This document shows positions 9,457-18,106 of a DNA stretch of 64,000 nucleotides, in pieces; position 1 is the stretch's first letter; each line of letters opens with the position of its first letter. The DNA lies in the NCBI RefSeq assembly GCF_001653565.1, contig NZ_LYPB01000076.1, forward strand, positions 1 to 64,000, in the 5' to 3' direction. Made by a program: the position numbers and the translations under genes. This stretch comes from Paenibacillus oryzisoli (GTDB lineage: Bacteria; Bacillota; Bacilli; Paenibacillales; NBRC-103111). A model generated the notes under the pieces. That model did not search any database and was not told where the DNA came from. It saw nothing but the letters and a program-made list of their open reading frames with translations.

Positions 9457-10215
9457 ATGACGATTTTAATCGCGATTTATGTTCTCATACTTGGTCTTGT
9501 TCTAGGTTCGTTCTTTAACGTAGTTGCGTTACGCGTGCCAGCGAAGCAATCCATCGTCAAGCCGCCATCCGCGTGCCCATCCTGTGGAACGCAATTGAAA
9601 AAGAAGGATCTGATCCCGGTGATCAGCTATCTTTTTAGCCGTGGAAAATGTCAGTATTGCCAGGCGAGGGTTTCCATTTTATATCCAATTGGAGAGCTTG
9701 CAACAGGTTTATTATTCCTTTGGGTGTACGTGCATGTGGGTCTGACAGCAGAAGTGTTAGTAGGTTTTGTACTGGTAAGTTTATTAGTTATTATTACGAT
9801 TTCGGATGTAACTGTAATGCGAATACCGAATCGAGTTTTACTTTTTTTCTTTCCGATTTGTGTAGTCGTGAGAGTTCTTGTGCCAGATGGACAGGCGTGG
9901 TGGAGTTATGTGCTTGGAGCAGTAATTGGATGCGGGATTGTTGTCATGATCTCCCTTATAACGCGCGGTGGAATGGGAATGGGGGATGCCAAGCTCCTGT
10001 TGGTTTGCGGCTTTGTCGTAGGTTTGACTCATATCCTTGTGGCTTTTCTTTTAGCATGTCTGATCGGTAGTCTTATTGGTGGATTACTGCTGCTGTTAAA
10101 CATCATCAAGAGAAAACAACCGATACCATTTGGCCCCTATTTGGCAGCGGGCATTCTTATTTCATATGGATATGGATCGGATCTTATACAAGCGTACCTT
10201 AATTTAATCGGATAG
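9457..10215 (+). CDS. pilD: Prepilin peptidase PilD (A24 aspartic protease)
   Basis: A polytopic 252-residue membrane protease that cleaves and N-methylates prepilins. The N-terminal methyltransferase-type domain carries the two CxxC pairs (Cys 40/43 and 65/68). The catalytic aspartates are D117 in SDVTVMRIPN and D177 in the GMGMGD motif of the A24 family. The full bifunctional length distinguishes it from the short CpaA-type peptidase of the Tad locus at 32604. No strong ribosome binding site is visible before the ATG at 9457, fitting low expression after the terminator. Confidence 0.92.
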   Translation: MTILIAIYVLILGLVLGSFFNVVALRVPAKQSIVKPPSACPSCGTQLKKKDLIPVISYLFSRGKCQYCQARVSILYPIGELATGLLFLWVYVHVGLTAEVLVGFVLVSLLVIITISDVTVMRIPNRVLLFFFPICVVVRVLVPDGQAWWSYVLGAVIGCGIVVMISLITRGGMGMGDAKLLLVCGFVVGLTHILVAFLLACLIGSLIGGLLLLLNIIKRKQPIPFGPYLAAGILISYGYGSDLIQAYLNLIG

Positions 10216-10224
10216 CAGGATGTG

Positions 10225-11838
10225 ATGGACATGTTCGGTCTAGGTAATAAACGAATCGGGATTACAATTGATCAAACAGGTGTCCGATATGTAACGATCA
10301 AGAAGAAAAAGTCGTGGGAGATCGGGTCTAGCGGCTATTTGCCAATCCCACCAGGCATTATTGTTGAAGATCATATTATGAATAGTGAGTCATTAAGTTT
10401 GCAAGTAAAACATTGGGTCAAAACGGAGAAAATTCGTGGGGCTTCGGCCACTCTTGCAATCCCAACGTCTCAAATTATTATTCGTAAAATGCGCATACCG
10501 AGCATCAAGGCTGCTGAACTTAGCCAGCTTGTAGAGCTAGAGGTAGAAACGGCACTCCGATTACCTTTTGAAGATCCCGTTTATGACTTCATTAAGGTCG
10601 GACATGATGATGAGAGTACACAAGTACTGGTGTTTGCTGCACCTAAGAAATTAATCCAGAGCTATGTGGACGTTTTTGAAGATGCGGGCATTCATGTCAG
10701 AGCCGTTGAAATATCAGCGACAGCCCTTGCCAGAGCGATTGCTGCGCATCAGCATGATTTTATCCAAGAATCAATGCTAATCTCATTGGATAGAAATTCA
10801 CTTGAAGTGTATATGCTGCAAAATGGTAATCCCATCTTCATGCGCACGATCTCGTTAGTGGATCATGCTGCCATAGATACAGATGAATTGACTTCCGATC
10901 AGGTTGGCGAAATAATTGCCGAGATCTCAAGAATGTTGAGCTTTTATCAATACAGCATTCAAGAAGGGGCAAGCCGAATTTCACATATCATGGTAACGGG
11001 GGCCAATGAGACTAGAATTCAACTACACAGAGAACTTCAGTTGGGGCTTTCTGAACTTCATGTAGATACTGTTGATTTTGATACTTTGACCAAAAGCCGT
11101 TTCAAAGATTTCAATGTCAATGCGTTTCGCGTAGCTTCGGGTGTAGCCATGTTCTCGAAACGAAATGCTTTCATTAATCTGCAGCCGCATCGGAAAACAG
11201 AGACTCGAATTAAGCTGTTCGTTCTATGCAGTTTTGTCGTTGCATGGATCGCTTGCATGGGTATTAGTGGTTACACCTACTGGGATAATAGCAAAGAAAT
11301 TAAGGCAAACACCTCCAAGCTTGTTCAGATGAATCAGAATAAAGCGATCCTAGAGGCAAAATTATTGGTGAAACCGGAGCTTTCCTCCGATCCAGCCAAT
11401 TTCATTGCTACAACGAAAGCTTCTCGTAAAGATGTGGTCGTAATAACAAATGATCTGATGAAGCCCTTGCCGGTAGACGGTCGCATCACTACGATGGCTT
11501 ACTCGGCAGATTCACAGATATCGTTAACCGTTCTTTTTAATAAAATGGAAGATTCAGCGCGTTATTTGTATGATCTTCGCAAACTTACCTTTGGGGAGAA
11601 TGCGTTGCTGCAATCCATCACAGAGTCCGTGAATGGGAAAACAACATTGAATGGCACTGCGGACAGTAGTTCGTCAACTGAGGATAGAACTGACTTGAAT
11701 GTTAATTTATCAGGAGATAAGCAATATGTCGTGAATTATTCCATTTCGTTGAAAAAGGAAGTGGCTAAGGAAGCTGTGAATAAGGCTGCAACGACGGAAG
11801 TGAAAGGGGCGGCAGCAACGAATGTCCAACAAAAATAA
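10225..11838 (+). CDS. Fused PilM-PilN pilus assembly protein
   Basis: About 537 residues. The first 320 or so are a PilM actin-like ATPase domain (GLGNKRIGITIDQTG at the start; VEIELE-type segment LVELEVETALRLPF; LISLDRNSLEVYML later). A single transmembrane helix (about residues 331-353) and an extracytoplasmic PilN-like segment follow. In most species PilM and PilN are separate; here the cytoplasmic PilM and the membrane PilN are one chain. ATGs at 10225 and 10231 both fit the AGGA at 10217-10220. The 3' end overlaps the pilO-like gene by 17 bp. The fusion is read directly from the uninterrupted frame; the PilN assignment rests on topology and position. Confidence 0.82.
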   Translation: MDMFGLGNKRIGITIDQTGVRYVTIKKKKSWEIGSSGYLPIPPGIIVEDHIMNSESLSLQVKHWVKTEKIRGASATLAIPTSQIIIRKMRIPSIKAAELSQLVELEVETALRLPFEDPVYDFIKVGHDDESTQVLVFAAPKKLIQSYVDVFEDAGIHVRAVEISATALARAIAAHQHDFIQESMLISLDRNSLEVYMLQNGNPIFMRTISLVDHAAIDTDELTSDQVGEIIAEISRMLSFYQYSIQEGASRISHIMVTGANETRIQLHRELQLGLSELHVDTVDFDTLTKSRFKDFNVNAFRVASGVAMFSKRNAFINLQPHRKTETRIKLFVLCSFVVAWIACMGISGYTYWDNSKEIKANTSKLVQMNQNKAILEAKLLVKPELSSDPANFIATTKASRKDVVVITNDLMKPLPVDGRITTMAYSADSQISLTVLFNKMEDSARYLYDLRKLTFGENALLQSITESVNGKTTLNGTADSSSSTEDRTDLNVNLSGDKQYVVNYSISLKKEVAKEAVNKAATTEVKGAAATNVQQK

Positions 11839-12424
11839 TCAACAAACATTGCTAATTTTTGTCGCCGTTTTGCTTTTTTTAGGGCTATTCGCCTTTTATT
11901 ACTTTGTACAAATTCCTTCCTCAACAAAAGTGAAGAATCAAGCGAATGAAGTCAGTAATCTCGATAAACAAATTCAACTCCTTACGCAAAAAGTGAGTGA
12001 AAAGCAAAAATCAAACCCAGGTCCTTCAATGAAAGATGTGCAGGCCGCGCTTCCGCTGTGGGATAATACAGAACAACTAACACTCGATTTAAACAAAATT
12101 AGAAATGATCAGAACGTTACTTTTAGCAGCATTGCATACAGTATGAATGATAAATCGGCTCAGCCAGCAGAAGCGGCGAAAAAGAATGCCTTTCCGAATA
12201 TTCGTGAGATCAAAGTAACAACGACTTTAAATGGAACGTTCAAAGAAATTTCCGCTGCGCTCACACAATTGCAATCCCTGCCGCGTTTGATCAATGTGGA
12301 TGCTGTCAACTATGGTAATTTACCGAAAGAGACAAACAAGAAAATTACGGTAAATTTAAGTTTTACAACTTATTTCGATCCTTCTTATAAATCGAAGGTA
12401 GATAAAATTGAATCACCGTATTAG
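11822..12424 (+). CDS. pilO: PilO-like pilus alignment protein
   Basis: A 200-residue protein with a short cytoplasmic N-terminus, one transmembrane helix (about residues 9-30), a coiled-coil stretch (about 36-65) and a small extracytoplasmic domain. This is the typical PilO layout. PilO pairs with PilN to link the ATPase and platform to the outer parts of the machine. It overlaps the PilM-PilN gene by 17 bp and is the last gene of the operon. Sequence similarity in this family is low, so the call rests on topology and operon order. Confidence 0.75.
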   Translation: MSNKNNQQTLLIFVAVLLFLGLFAFYYFVQIPSSTKVKNQANEVSNLDKQIQLLTQKVSEKQKSNPGPSMKDVQAALPLWDNTEQLTLDLNKIRNDQNVTFSSIAYSMNDKSAQPAEAAKKNAFPNIREIKVTTTLNGTFKEISAALTQLQSLPRLINVDAVNYGNLPKETNKKITVNLSFTTYFDPSYKSKVDKIESPY

Positions 12425-12433
12425 GGGAAAAAA

Positions 12434-12472
12434 ACAGGGCACCACTTGTCATAAAGTGATGTCCTGTTTGTC
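12434..12472. terminator. Bidirectional terminator between pilO and the nitroreductase gene
   Basis: Positions 12434-12447 pair with 12454-12467 with one mismatch and one G-U pair. On the minus strand the hairpin is followed by a run of T (from the A-run at 12428-12434). It can serve both the pil operon and the convergent nitroreductase gene. Confidence 0.7.
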
Positions 12473-12488
12473 TTTAACAGATTAGGTA

Positions 12489-13082
12489 TTACTCGAATTG
12501 TCCTGCGTAAATAAACTCGCTTACTTCACGTCTTCCGGATGGAATTTCACGTTCTTGCAATTTTTCAGGAAGGGCATCCGCAGGACCGCGATAACCGATA
12601 GCAATAACAGCGTGAAGTTGATAATCCGCTGGAATTTGCAGGGCTTCACGTGCTTGGTCAGCTTCGAACCCGCCCATTGCGTGTGTGATAAGTCCTTGAT
12701 TATTCGCTTCAAGTGCTAGGTAACCCCATGCTGTACCCGCATCGAAAGCGTGGCTAGGGTTGTCGGTTCCTTTAGGTGTTTTGGTATGGGAGATCACGAG
12801 TGCAAGGACAGGGGCCTTCTCACACCATACGAGATTGAAAGGGTTAATGAATGTATGGAATTTAGCTAATTGTTCAGGTGTGCGTGCCACGATGAAACGC
12901 CAAGGCTGATTATTGCTGCCGGATGGTGCCCAGCGTGCGGCTTCAAACAAGCTTAACAGTACTTCTTCCGATACTTCTTGGTTAGAGAAGGAACGAGGTG
13001 ACCAACGCTCCAGAAACTGCGGATTGATTTCATGATCTGGTTGGCGATGAGCTTCAATTTCATTGGATAATGAAGTGGACAT
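12489..13082 (-). CDS. Nitroreductase family flavoprotein
   Basis: A 197-residue FMN-dependent oxidoreductase of the nitroreductase superfamily. The N-terminal FMN-binding motif is RWSPRSFSNQEVSEE, followed by AARWAPSGSNNQPWRF, the typical substrate and flavin loop. The C-terminal GYRGPADALPEKL is the other conserved segment. The substrate cannot be read from the sequence; such enzymes reduce nitroaromatics, quinones or enones with NAD(P)H. Single gene, transcribed towards the pil operon, with an AAGGAGG site 8 bases before the ATG on the minus strand. Confidence 0.88.
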   Translation of the reverse strand: MSTSLSNEIEAHRQPDHEINPQFLERWSPRSFSNQEVSEEVLLSLFEAARWAPSGSNNQPWRFIVARTPEQLAKFHTFINPFNLVWCEKAPVLALVISHTKTPKGTDNPSHAFDAGTAWGYLALEANNQGLITHAMGGFEADQAREALQIPADYQLHAVIAIGYRGPADALPEKLQEREIPSGRREVSEFIYAGQFE

Positions 13083-13239
13083 TAGTTATTCCTCCTTAGG
13101 TTGAATATCATCCTAATTTTACCTTATTATTGCGCGATTTACGAATTTCTTATTTTTTCGTTGGCTTGTATGTCGTTGGGGTTAATTGGAAAAGCTAGTA
13201 GAGATGAACATGATGGACTAAAAAGAGGTGCGAGAAACT

Positions 13240-13455
13240 GTGAATTTCACGAGTCATGATGTCATTATTATTGAAAGAGCTTTAAGAACTGCCATGAAAC
13301 ATGATCGAGAAGAGCACCGTTCTAGAGACTATCAAGAGGTATTGTTCAAAATGCAAGAGAGTGCCAACCAAGCGCTGTCGGTTACAACTCAGCTCACAAG
13401 CGATCACCTGGATGGAATTCGATATGATTATGACGATTCAGCTGATTTAATGTAG
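13240..13455 (+). CDS. Small hypothetical protein
   Basis: A 71-residue, charged, predominantly helical protein (MNFTSHDVIIIERALRTAMK at the start, acidic at the end). I do not recognise a family. The GAGGTG at 13225-13230 supports the GTG at 13240; a GTG at 13228 is also in frame. It lies just upstream of mrfA, about 60 bp away, and may be cotranscribed with it. Confidence 0.6.
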   Translation: MNFTSHDVIIIERALRTAMKHDREEHRSRDYQEVLFKMQESANQALSVTTQLTSDHLDGIRYDYDDSADLM

Positions 13456-13514
13456 ACATACGAACGTATATTCTGTAAAATGGAAGAAACGATATGGGTA
13501 AGGAGATTCGGTTT

Positions 13515-15803
13515 ATGAATCCTTTCACAGGTAAGGTTTCTTCAATGATAGAGATGATTGACGGGCTGCGCAAATCGCCCGAAATCATGCAACAAGTCAC
13601 GTATTGGCATACGATACCCCCACGAGATCCGAAGCTGGCTGATTTTCCAGAAGGATTGCATGAGGGTATTTGTGTTGCACTTCAACATAAAAACATCGGT
13701 CAATTATATACACATCAGGCGGAATCGTTTCGGCAAGTTACAGCGGGTCATCATGTTGTTACTGTAACTCCTACTGCGTCTGGAAAGACGCTGTGTTACA
13801 ACTTGCCAGTTCTTCAAAAGATTTTGGAGAACGATGCTTCGCGAGCACTCTATTTATTCCCTACGAAAGCGCTAGCCCAAGATCAGGTTGCGGAACTGCA
13901 GGAAATGATAGACTTCATGGACGTGGATATCAAAACGCATACGTACGACGGTGACACGCCGCCGACAGTACGGCAAGCGATACGGAACGCGGGACATATC
14001 GTCGTCACCAATCCTGATATGCTGCATTCTGCTATTCTTCCACATCACACCAAATGGGTGAAGCTATTCGAGAATTTGAACTACATCGTGATTGACGAAG
14101 TGCATTCCTATCGGGGGGTATTCGGCAGTCATGTCGCGAATGTGATTCGCAGGTTGAAACGGATTTGCCGTTTCTACGGTTCCAACCCACAATTTATTTG
14201 TGCTTCCGCTACGATTGATAATCCGAAGGAGCACGCTGAACGTCTAATCGGTGAAACCGTTGCCTTGATTGATAATAATGGTGCGCCTGCAGGCGAGAAG
14301 CACTTTGTATTTTATAACCCGCCTGTAGTGAATCAACAGTTAGGAATCCGTAGAAGCTCCGTCTTGGAGACACGCACGCTTGCAGGCAAGCTGCTGCGGA
14401 GTGGGATTCAGACGATTGTATTTGCACGGAGCCGCGTGCGTGTGGAGATCTTGCTGACCTATTTGCAAGAGCTCGTGACTCACGAGCTCGGCAGCAAGTC
14501 GATCCGCGGCTATCGCGGTGGGTATCTTCCTAAGCTGCGCAGGGAGATCGAAAGAGGCTTACGCAGCGGGGAAATCCGCGGCGTCGTAAGCACGAATGCG
14601 CTGGAGCTGGGCATCGACATTGGCCAGCTGCAAGCGTGCGTGCTTAACGGCTATCCAGGGACGATAGCCAGCACTTGGCAGCAGTCCGGGCGTGCCGGAC
14701 GGCGGCAGGAAACCTCGCTGACGATTCTCGTCGCGAGCAGCAATCCGCTGGATCAGTATTTGATCCAGAATCCGCGTTATTTCTTCGAGCGCCCGCCTGA
14801 GCAGGCGCGCATTCATCCCGATAACCTGATCATCCTCGTGGATCATGTGAAATGTGCAGCTTATGAGCTGCCATTTGAAGCGAATGAAAAGTTCGGTGAG
14901 GAGTCGCTCACCGATGTTCTTGAGTATTTGACGGAGGAACAGGTGCTGCATCAAGTCAATGATCGTTGGTATTGGATGGAGCAGTCATTCCCCGCTCACA
15001 ATATCTCATTGCGCTCTGCGGCTCAAGAAAATTTTGTGATTATCGATATGACCAATGGCCATCGTGTAATTGGGGAGTGCGATCGTTTCAGTGCGCCAAC
15101 CTTGATTCATGAAGAGGCTATTTATATACATGAAGGCATACAATTCCAAGTTGAAAAGTTGGATTACGAAGAGAAGAAAGCGTTCGTAAGGCAAGTAAGC
15201 GTAGACTATTTTACGGATGCAAGTATGGCTGTTCAGCTCAAGGTGCTTCACGTGAATCGGGAGGGACGTGTTGGCGGTCTACTTCGTCAATTAGGCGAAG
15301 TGACCGTGAACGCGCAGCCAACGATTTTCAAGAAAATTCGTCTGCGCACGCACGAGAATATCGGCTCAGGGCCGATACGATTGCCAGAGGAGGAGCTGCA
15401 TACGAGCTCCTATTGGTTCACTTTCGACGAGGCGATGGCGGTAGGACGAACAGCCAATGACATGCAGCATGCGCTGCTTGGCATTGCTAATGTCCTGGCG
15501 CATCTCGCGCCGCTGTATTTGATGTGCGACCCGATGGATATTCGGGTCGTTCCCCAAGTGAAGGCGGTGCATAGCAAGCTGCCGACTGTGTTCTTCTACG
15601 ACCGCTATCCAGGCGGCGTAGGTCTTAGTGATCGGCTGTACGAGGTCCACGGACAGCTGATGGATCAGGCGCGCAACCTGATCAATAGCTGCGGTTGCAT
15701 CAGCGGCTGCCCAGCCTGTGTCGGGCCGATCGAAGAGGTCGGCCTGTTGGGCAAGAAGCTCGCGCTGGAGCTGCTCGCAGAGCTCGATGGCGGTGCCCGA
15801 TGA
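13515..15803 (+). CDS. mrfA: DEAD/DEAH-box helicase MrfA (YprA family, DUF1998 C-terminus)
   Basis: An SF2 helicase of about 762 residues. Walker A is TPTASGKT (about 85-92), Walker B is DEVH (about 193), and SAT and the C-terminal helicase motifs (LELGIDIG, QSGRAGRR) are present. A DUF1998-type C-terminus ends in a four-cysteine cluster (CGCISGCPAC, near residue 726). In B. subtilis, MrfA (formerly YprA) unwinds DNA in a mitomycin C repair pathway with the nuclease MrfB. Here mrfB follows with an ATGA overlap. The AAGGAG at 13500-13505 favours the ATG at 13515 over the one at 13494. Local GC rises sharply in the second half. Confidence 0.9.
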   Translation: MNPFTGKVSSMIEMIDGLRKSPEIMQQVTYWHTIPPRDPKLADFPEGLHEGICVALQHKNIGQLYTHQAESFRQVTAGHHVVTVTPTASGKTLCYNLPVLQKILENDASRALYLFPTKALAQDQVAELQEMIDFMDVDIKTHTYDGDTPPTVRQAIRNAGHIVVTNPDMLHSAILPHHTKWVKLFENLNYIVIDEVHSYRGVFGSHVANVIRRLKRICRFYGSNPQFICASATIDNPKEHAERLIGETVALIDNNGAPAGEKHFVFYNPPVVNQQLGIRRSSVLETRTLAGKLLRSGIQTIVFARSRVRVEILLTYLQELVTHELGSKSIRGYRGGYLPKLRREIERGLRSGEIRGVVSTNALELGIDIGQLQACVLNGYPGTIASTWQQSGRAGRRQETSLTILVASSNPLDQYLIQNPRYFFERPPEQARIHPDNLIILVDHVKCAAYELPFEANEKFGEESLTDVLEYLTEEQVLHQVNDRWYWMEQSFPAHNISLRSAAQENFVIIDMTNGHRVIGECDRFSAPTLIHEEAIYIHEGIQFQVEKLDYEEKKAFVRQVSVDYFTDASMAVQLKVLHVNREGRVGGLLRQLGEVTVNAQPTIFKKIRLRTHENIGSGPIRLPEEELHTSSYWFTFDEAMAVGRTANDMQHALLGIANVLAHLAPLYLMCDPMDIRVVPQVKAVHSKLPTVFFYDRYPGGVGLSDRLYEVHGQLMDQARNLINSCGCISGCPACVGPIEEVGLLGKKLALELLAELDGGAR

Positions 15804-17188
15804 GCGGGCTCCGCGAAAGGCTCGGCCGCCTGCGGGGACCCGCAGCGGCTGGGGTAACACCGCCGCCCCCGCCGGAGGCGGGTGGCGAGTGGGCGCAGCT
15901 CGGCGCCCATATTGCGACGAGCCCGGCGGGCTCGTTCGTTATGCGGCGCCGCCAGTACGGCGCGGACAGCTCGCACGGCATTTATCGGCTGCGTGAGCTC
16001 GCCGATGTAGCGCCGCAGCTGTCCAGCTTTCACGACGGAGACGCCGTCGTCCGGCTCGAAGAGTTGCTCTTCTTCGATACCGAGACTACCGGACTCGGCG
16101 TCGGCGCTGGTAACGTGCCGTTCATGGTCGGCATCGGCTACTACACGGGAGAGATGTTCACGGTAGAACAGCTCATGATTCGCAACCCAGCAGAGGAACA
16201 TGCGATGCTGGTATATTTACAAGAACTGTTAGAACGATTCACACACATCGTTTCCTATAATGGCCGCACGTTCGATTGGCCAATTCTGAAGAATCGGTTC
16301 GTCCTGAATCGTCTTAACTTAGATGATACAGAACTGCTTCAGCTCGATCTTCTCTATGCTTCACGTAGTCTGTGGCGCAATACGCTGCCCTCTTGTCGAC
16401 TCAGCAAGGTCGAGGAGAGCAGACTTGGCTTTGAACGCATAGACGATGTGCCAGGTTCCATGGCGCCAACATTATACTTTCAATATTTGGCTGAGAAAGA
16501 CCCTTTTGTCCTTCAAGGCGTATTTATTCATAATGAGCACGACATCGTAACATTGGCCGCATTGACAATCCACTTCGGCAAGTTGTTACGCCCAGATGAC
16601 AATGACCCTGATCTTATTTCGAATCTTGAACCTGAAGAACTCTTTCGGACAGGACTTTGGCTCGATAAAATGGCGAGACCTGCCAAGGCATCGCAATATT
16701 TCGATGTTTTATATGAGAAACTATTAAATAACGCGGCTTCAATTCAGCCAGATGAACAAGAAACGGCCCTGCTTCAATTAGCGGGATACTATAAGAAGAT
16801 TGGTCTATATCACCGTGCGCTCGCGTTATGGAAGGAAGCTATTTTACTTAAGCCTGCAAGCATTTCCATGCAGCTTGAGCCGTATTTAGAGCTTGCCATG
16901 TATTATGAACATCGGGAGAAAAACTTGGGGCAAGCGGTATTTTATGCGGAGGAAGCATGGACGAGGCTTTGGCGGCGGCGTGCACTTCATCGAGGCGATC
17001 GGAAAGTTAATGAGATTGAAGCAGCTTGGGAGAAGCGACTTGCCCGTTTGCAGCAGAAAGTGCGAAAGAAAGAGGGGCATGTACAACCGCAAGTAGATTT
17101 GAATTCATCAATATCGGATGCTAGGAGAATAACGAAACGAAGTACAAAGGCACCAAAGCCTACTTACGTCAGCGAAGGTTTAATATAA
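15800..17188 (+). CDS. mrfB: Exonuclease MrfB (YprB family): RNase H-like plus TPR
   Basis: A protein of 462 residues. The RNase H-like/DEDD exonuclease domain begins with FFDTETTGLG (D93, E95), and other acidic and His motifs follow (YNGRTFDWP; HNEHDIVTLA). The C-terminal third is TPR-like (LAGYYKKIGLYHRALALWKE). In B. subtilis MrfB is the metal-dependent exonuclease partner of MrfA in repair of mitomycin C adducts. I take the ATG at 15800, which overlaps the mrfA stop as ATGA, rather than an upstream ATG at 15695 inside mrfA. The first 300 bp are strikingly GC-rich (Ala/Arg/Pro codons) compared with the rest. Confidence 0.88.
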   Translation: MSGLRERLGRLRGPAAAGVTPPPPPEAGGEWAQLGAHIATSPAGSFVMRRRQYGADSSHGIYRLRELADVAPQLSSFHDGDAVVRLEELLFFDTETTGLGVGAGNVPFMVGIGYYTGEMFTVEQLMIRNPAEEHAMLVYLQELLERFTHIVSYNGRTFDWPILKNRFVLNRLNLDDTELLQLDLLYASRSLWRNTLPSCRLSKVEESRLGFERIDDVPGSMAPTLYFQYLAEKDPFVLQGVFIHNEHDIVTLAALTIHFGKLLRPDDNDPDLISNLEPEELFRTGLWLDKMARPAKASQYFDVLYEKLLNNAASIQPDEQETALLQLAGYYKKIGLYHRALALWKEAILLKPASISMQLEPYLELAMYYEHREKNLGQAVFYAEEAWTRLWRRRALHRGDRKVNEIEAAWEKRLARLQQKVRKKEGHVQPQVDLNSSISDARRITKRSTKAPKPTYVSEGLI

Positions 17189-17287
17189 AGCACAACCATC
17201 GCTTCTGACCCATTCAACCAATGGTCTGTGTTTATGCAATCCGTCAATTGGTTATACAAGGTAAAAAAATGGCAAGGAGCGATAGTG

Positions 17288-18091
17288 GTGCCTGAGCTTC
17301 CGGAGATGGAAACGTATCGTCAGCAATTGACGCGATTAATCATAGGAGTACCAATTACAGGGATAGTGGTGACACGCCCCAAATCCCTGAACGTGGACCC
17401 CGAAGTGTTTGCAAAGAAGCTTATCGGTAATCGGGTAGTGCGGATGGAGCGCAGAGCCAAACACCTGTTATTTCATTTGGCTACAGGTGAAATTTTATTG
17501 TTGCACCTTATGCTTGGCGGTTGGATGTTCTTTGGAACGCAAGAAGAGCAGCCGGATCGTACCTTTCAAGTCGATATTCAATTTGGGGTTAATCGTCTAT
17601 GCTTTATTGGATTGCGGCTAGGGTATTTGCATGTTCATACGCCAGAAGCAGCCTATACACTCTTACAAAAGCTTGGTCCTGAACCGCTTGAACTAAGCTT
17701 TATTCAATTTCAAAACGTTTTGCGTCCTAAACGGGGCATTCTTAAAGTAACGTTGGTAGATCAAACCTTTCTTTCTGGTATAGGGAATTGTTACTCGGAC
17801 GAAATTTGCTTTGAAGCGGGCTTGCTTCCTTTACGGAAGATATCTACACTTACGGGGAATGAACAACTTCAGCTCTACCAAGCTATGCAAGCTTTGCTTC
17901 GTGAGGCGATTGCCGTAGGTGGTTATATGGAAGAGCCTTTATTCGTAGGCGATCGTTTAACAGGCCAATATAATCCGAAATGTCGTGTCTACGATCGTAA
18001 AGATGAGCCTTGTTTGCGATGCGGGAGATCGATCATTCAAATCGAAGTCTCAAGCCGTAAATGTTTTTATTGTACCTATTGTCAGAAGTGA
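17288..18091 (+). CDS. Formamidopyrimidine-DNA glycosylase family protein (Fpg/MutM)
   Basis: A 267-residue DNA glycosylase/AP lyase for oxidised purines. The mature N-terminus must be Pro: a GTG at 17288 followed by CCT gives PELPEMET, with catalytic P1 and E2, and a GGAG lies 8 bases upstream. An upstream start at 17228 would bury the catalytic proline and is rejected. The helix-two-turn-helix contains GIGNCYSDEI. The C-terminus has the zinc finger CLRC...CFYCTYC with the conserved Arg before it. The conserved Lys of the beta-hairpin is in RRAKHLLF. It is followed by nfo after 15 bp, so glycosylase and AP endonuclease are probably coexpressed. Whether it is the main MutM or a paralogue cannot be decided here. 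Confidence 0.88.
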   Translation: MPELPEMETYRQQLTRLIIGVPITGIVVTRPKSLNVDPEVFAKKLIGNRVVRMERRAKHLLFHLATGEILLLHLMLGGWMFFGTQEEQPDRTFQVDIQFGVNRLCFIGLRLGYLHVHTPEAAYTLLQKLGPEPLELSFIQFQNVLRPKRGILKVTLVDQTFLSGIGNCYSDEICFEAGLLPLRKISTLTGNEQLQLYQAMQALLREAIAVGGYMEEPLFVGDRLTGQYNPKCRVYDRKDEPCLRCGRSIIQIEVSSRKCFYCTYCQK

Positions 18092-18106
18092 AAGGTCGGA
18101 TTGAAC

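Noticed and set aside
13228..13239. GTG at 13228 as start of the small protein
   Set aside because: The GAGGTG overlaps this codon, so it works better as the ribosome binding site of the GTG at 13240.
15695..15799. Upstream ATG for mrfB inside mrfA
   Set aside because: The ATGA overlap at 15800 gives the normal N-terminus; the extension is Arg/Ala-rich shadow sequence.
15665..16201. Long minus-strand and plus-strand frames over the GC-rich mrfA/mrfB junction
   Set aside because: These are shadows of GC-rich codons on the true frame; they have no ribosome binding sites and no recognisable domain content.
17228..17287. Upstream start of the Fpg gene
   Set aside because: It would add residues before the catalytic Pro, which must be the N-terminal residue.
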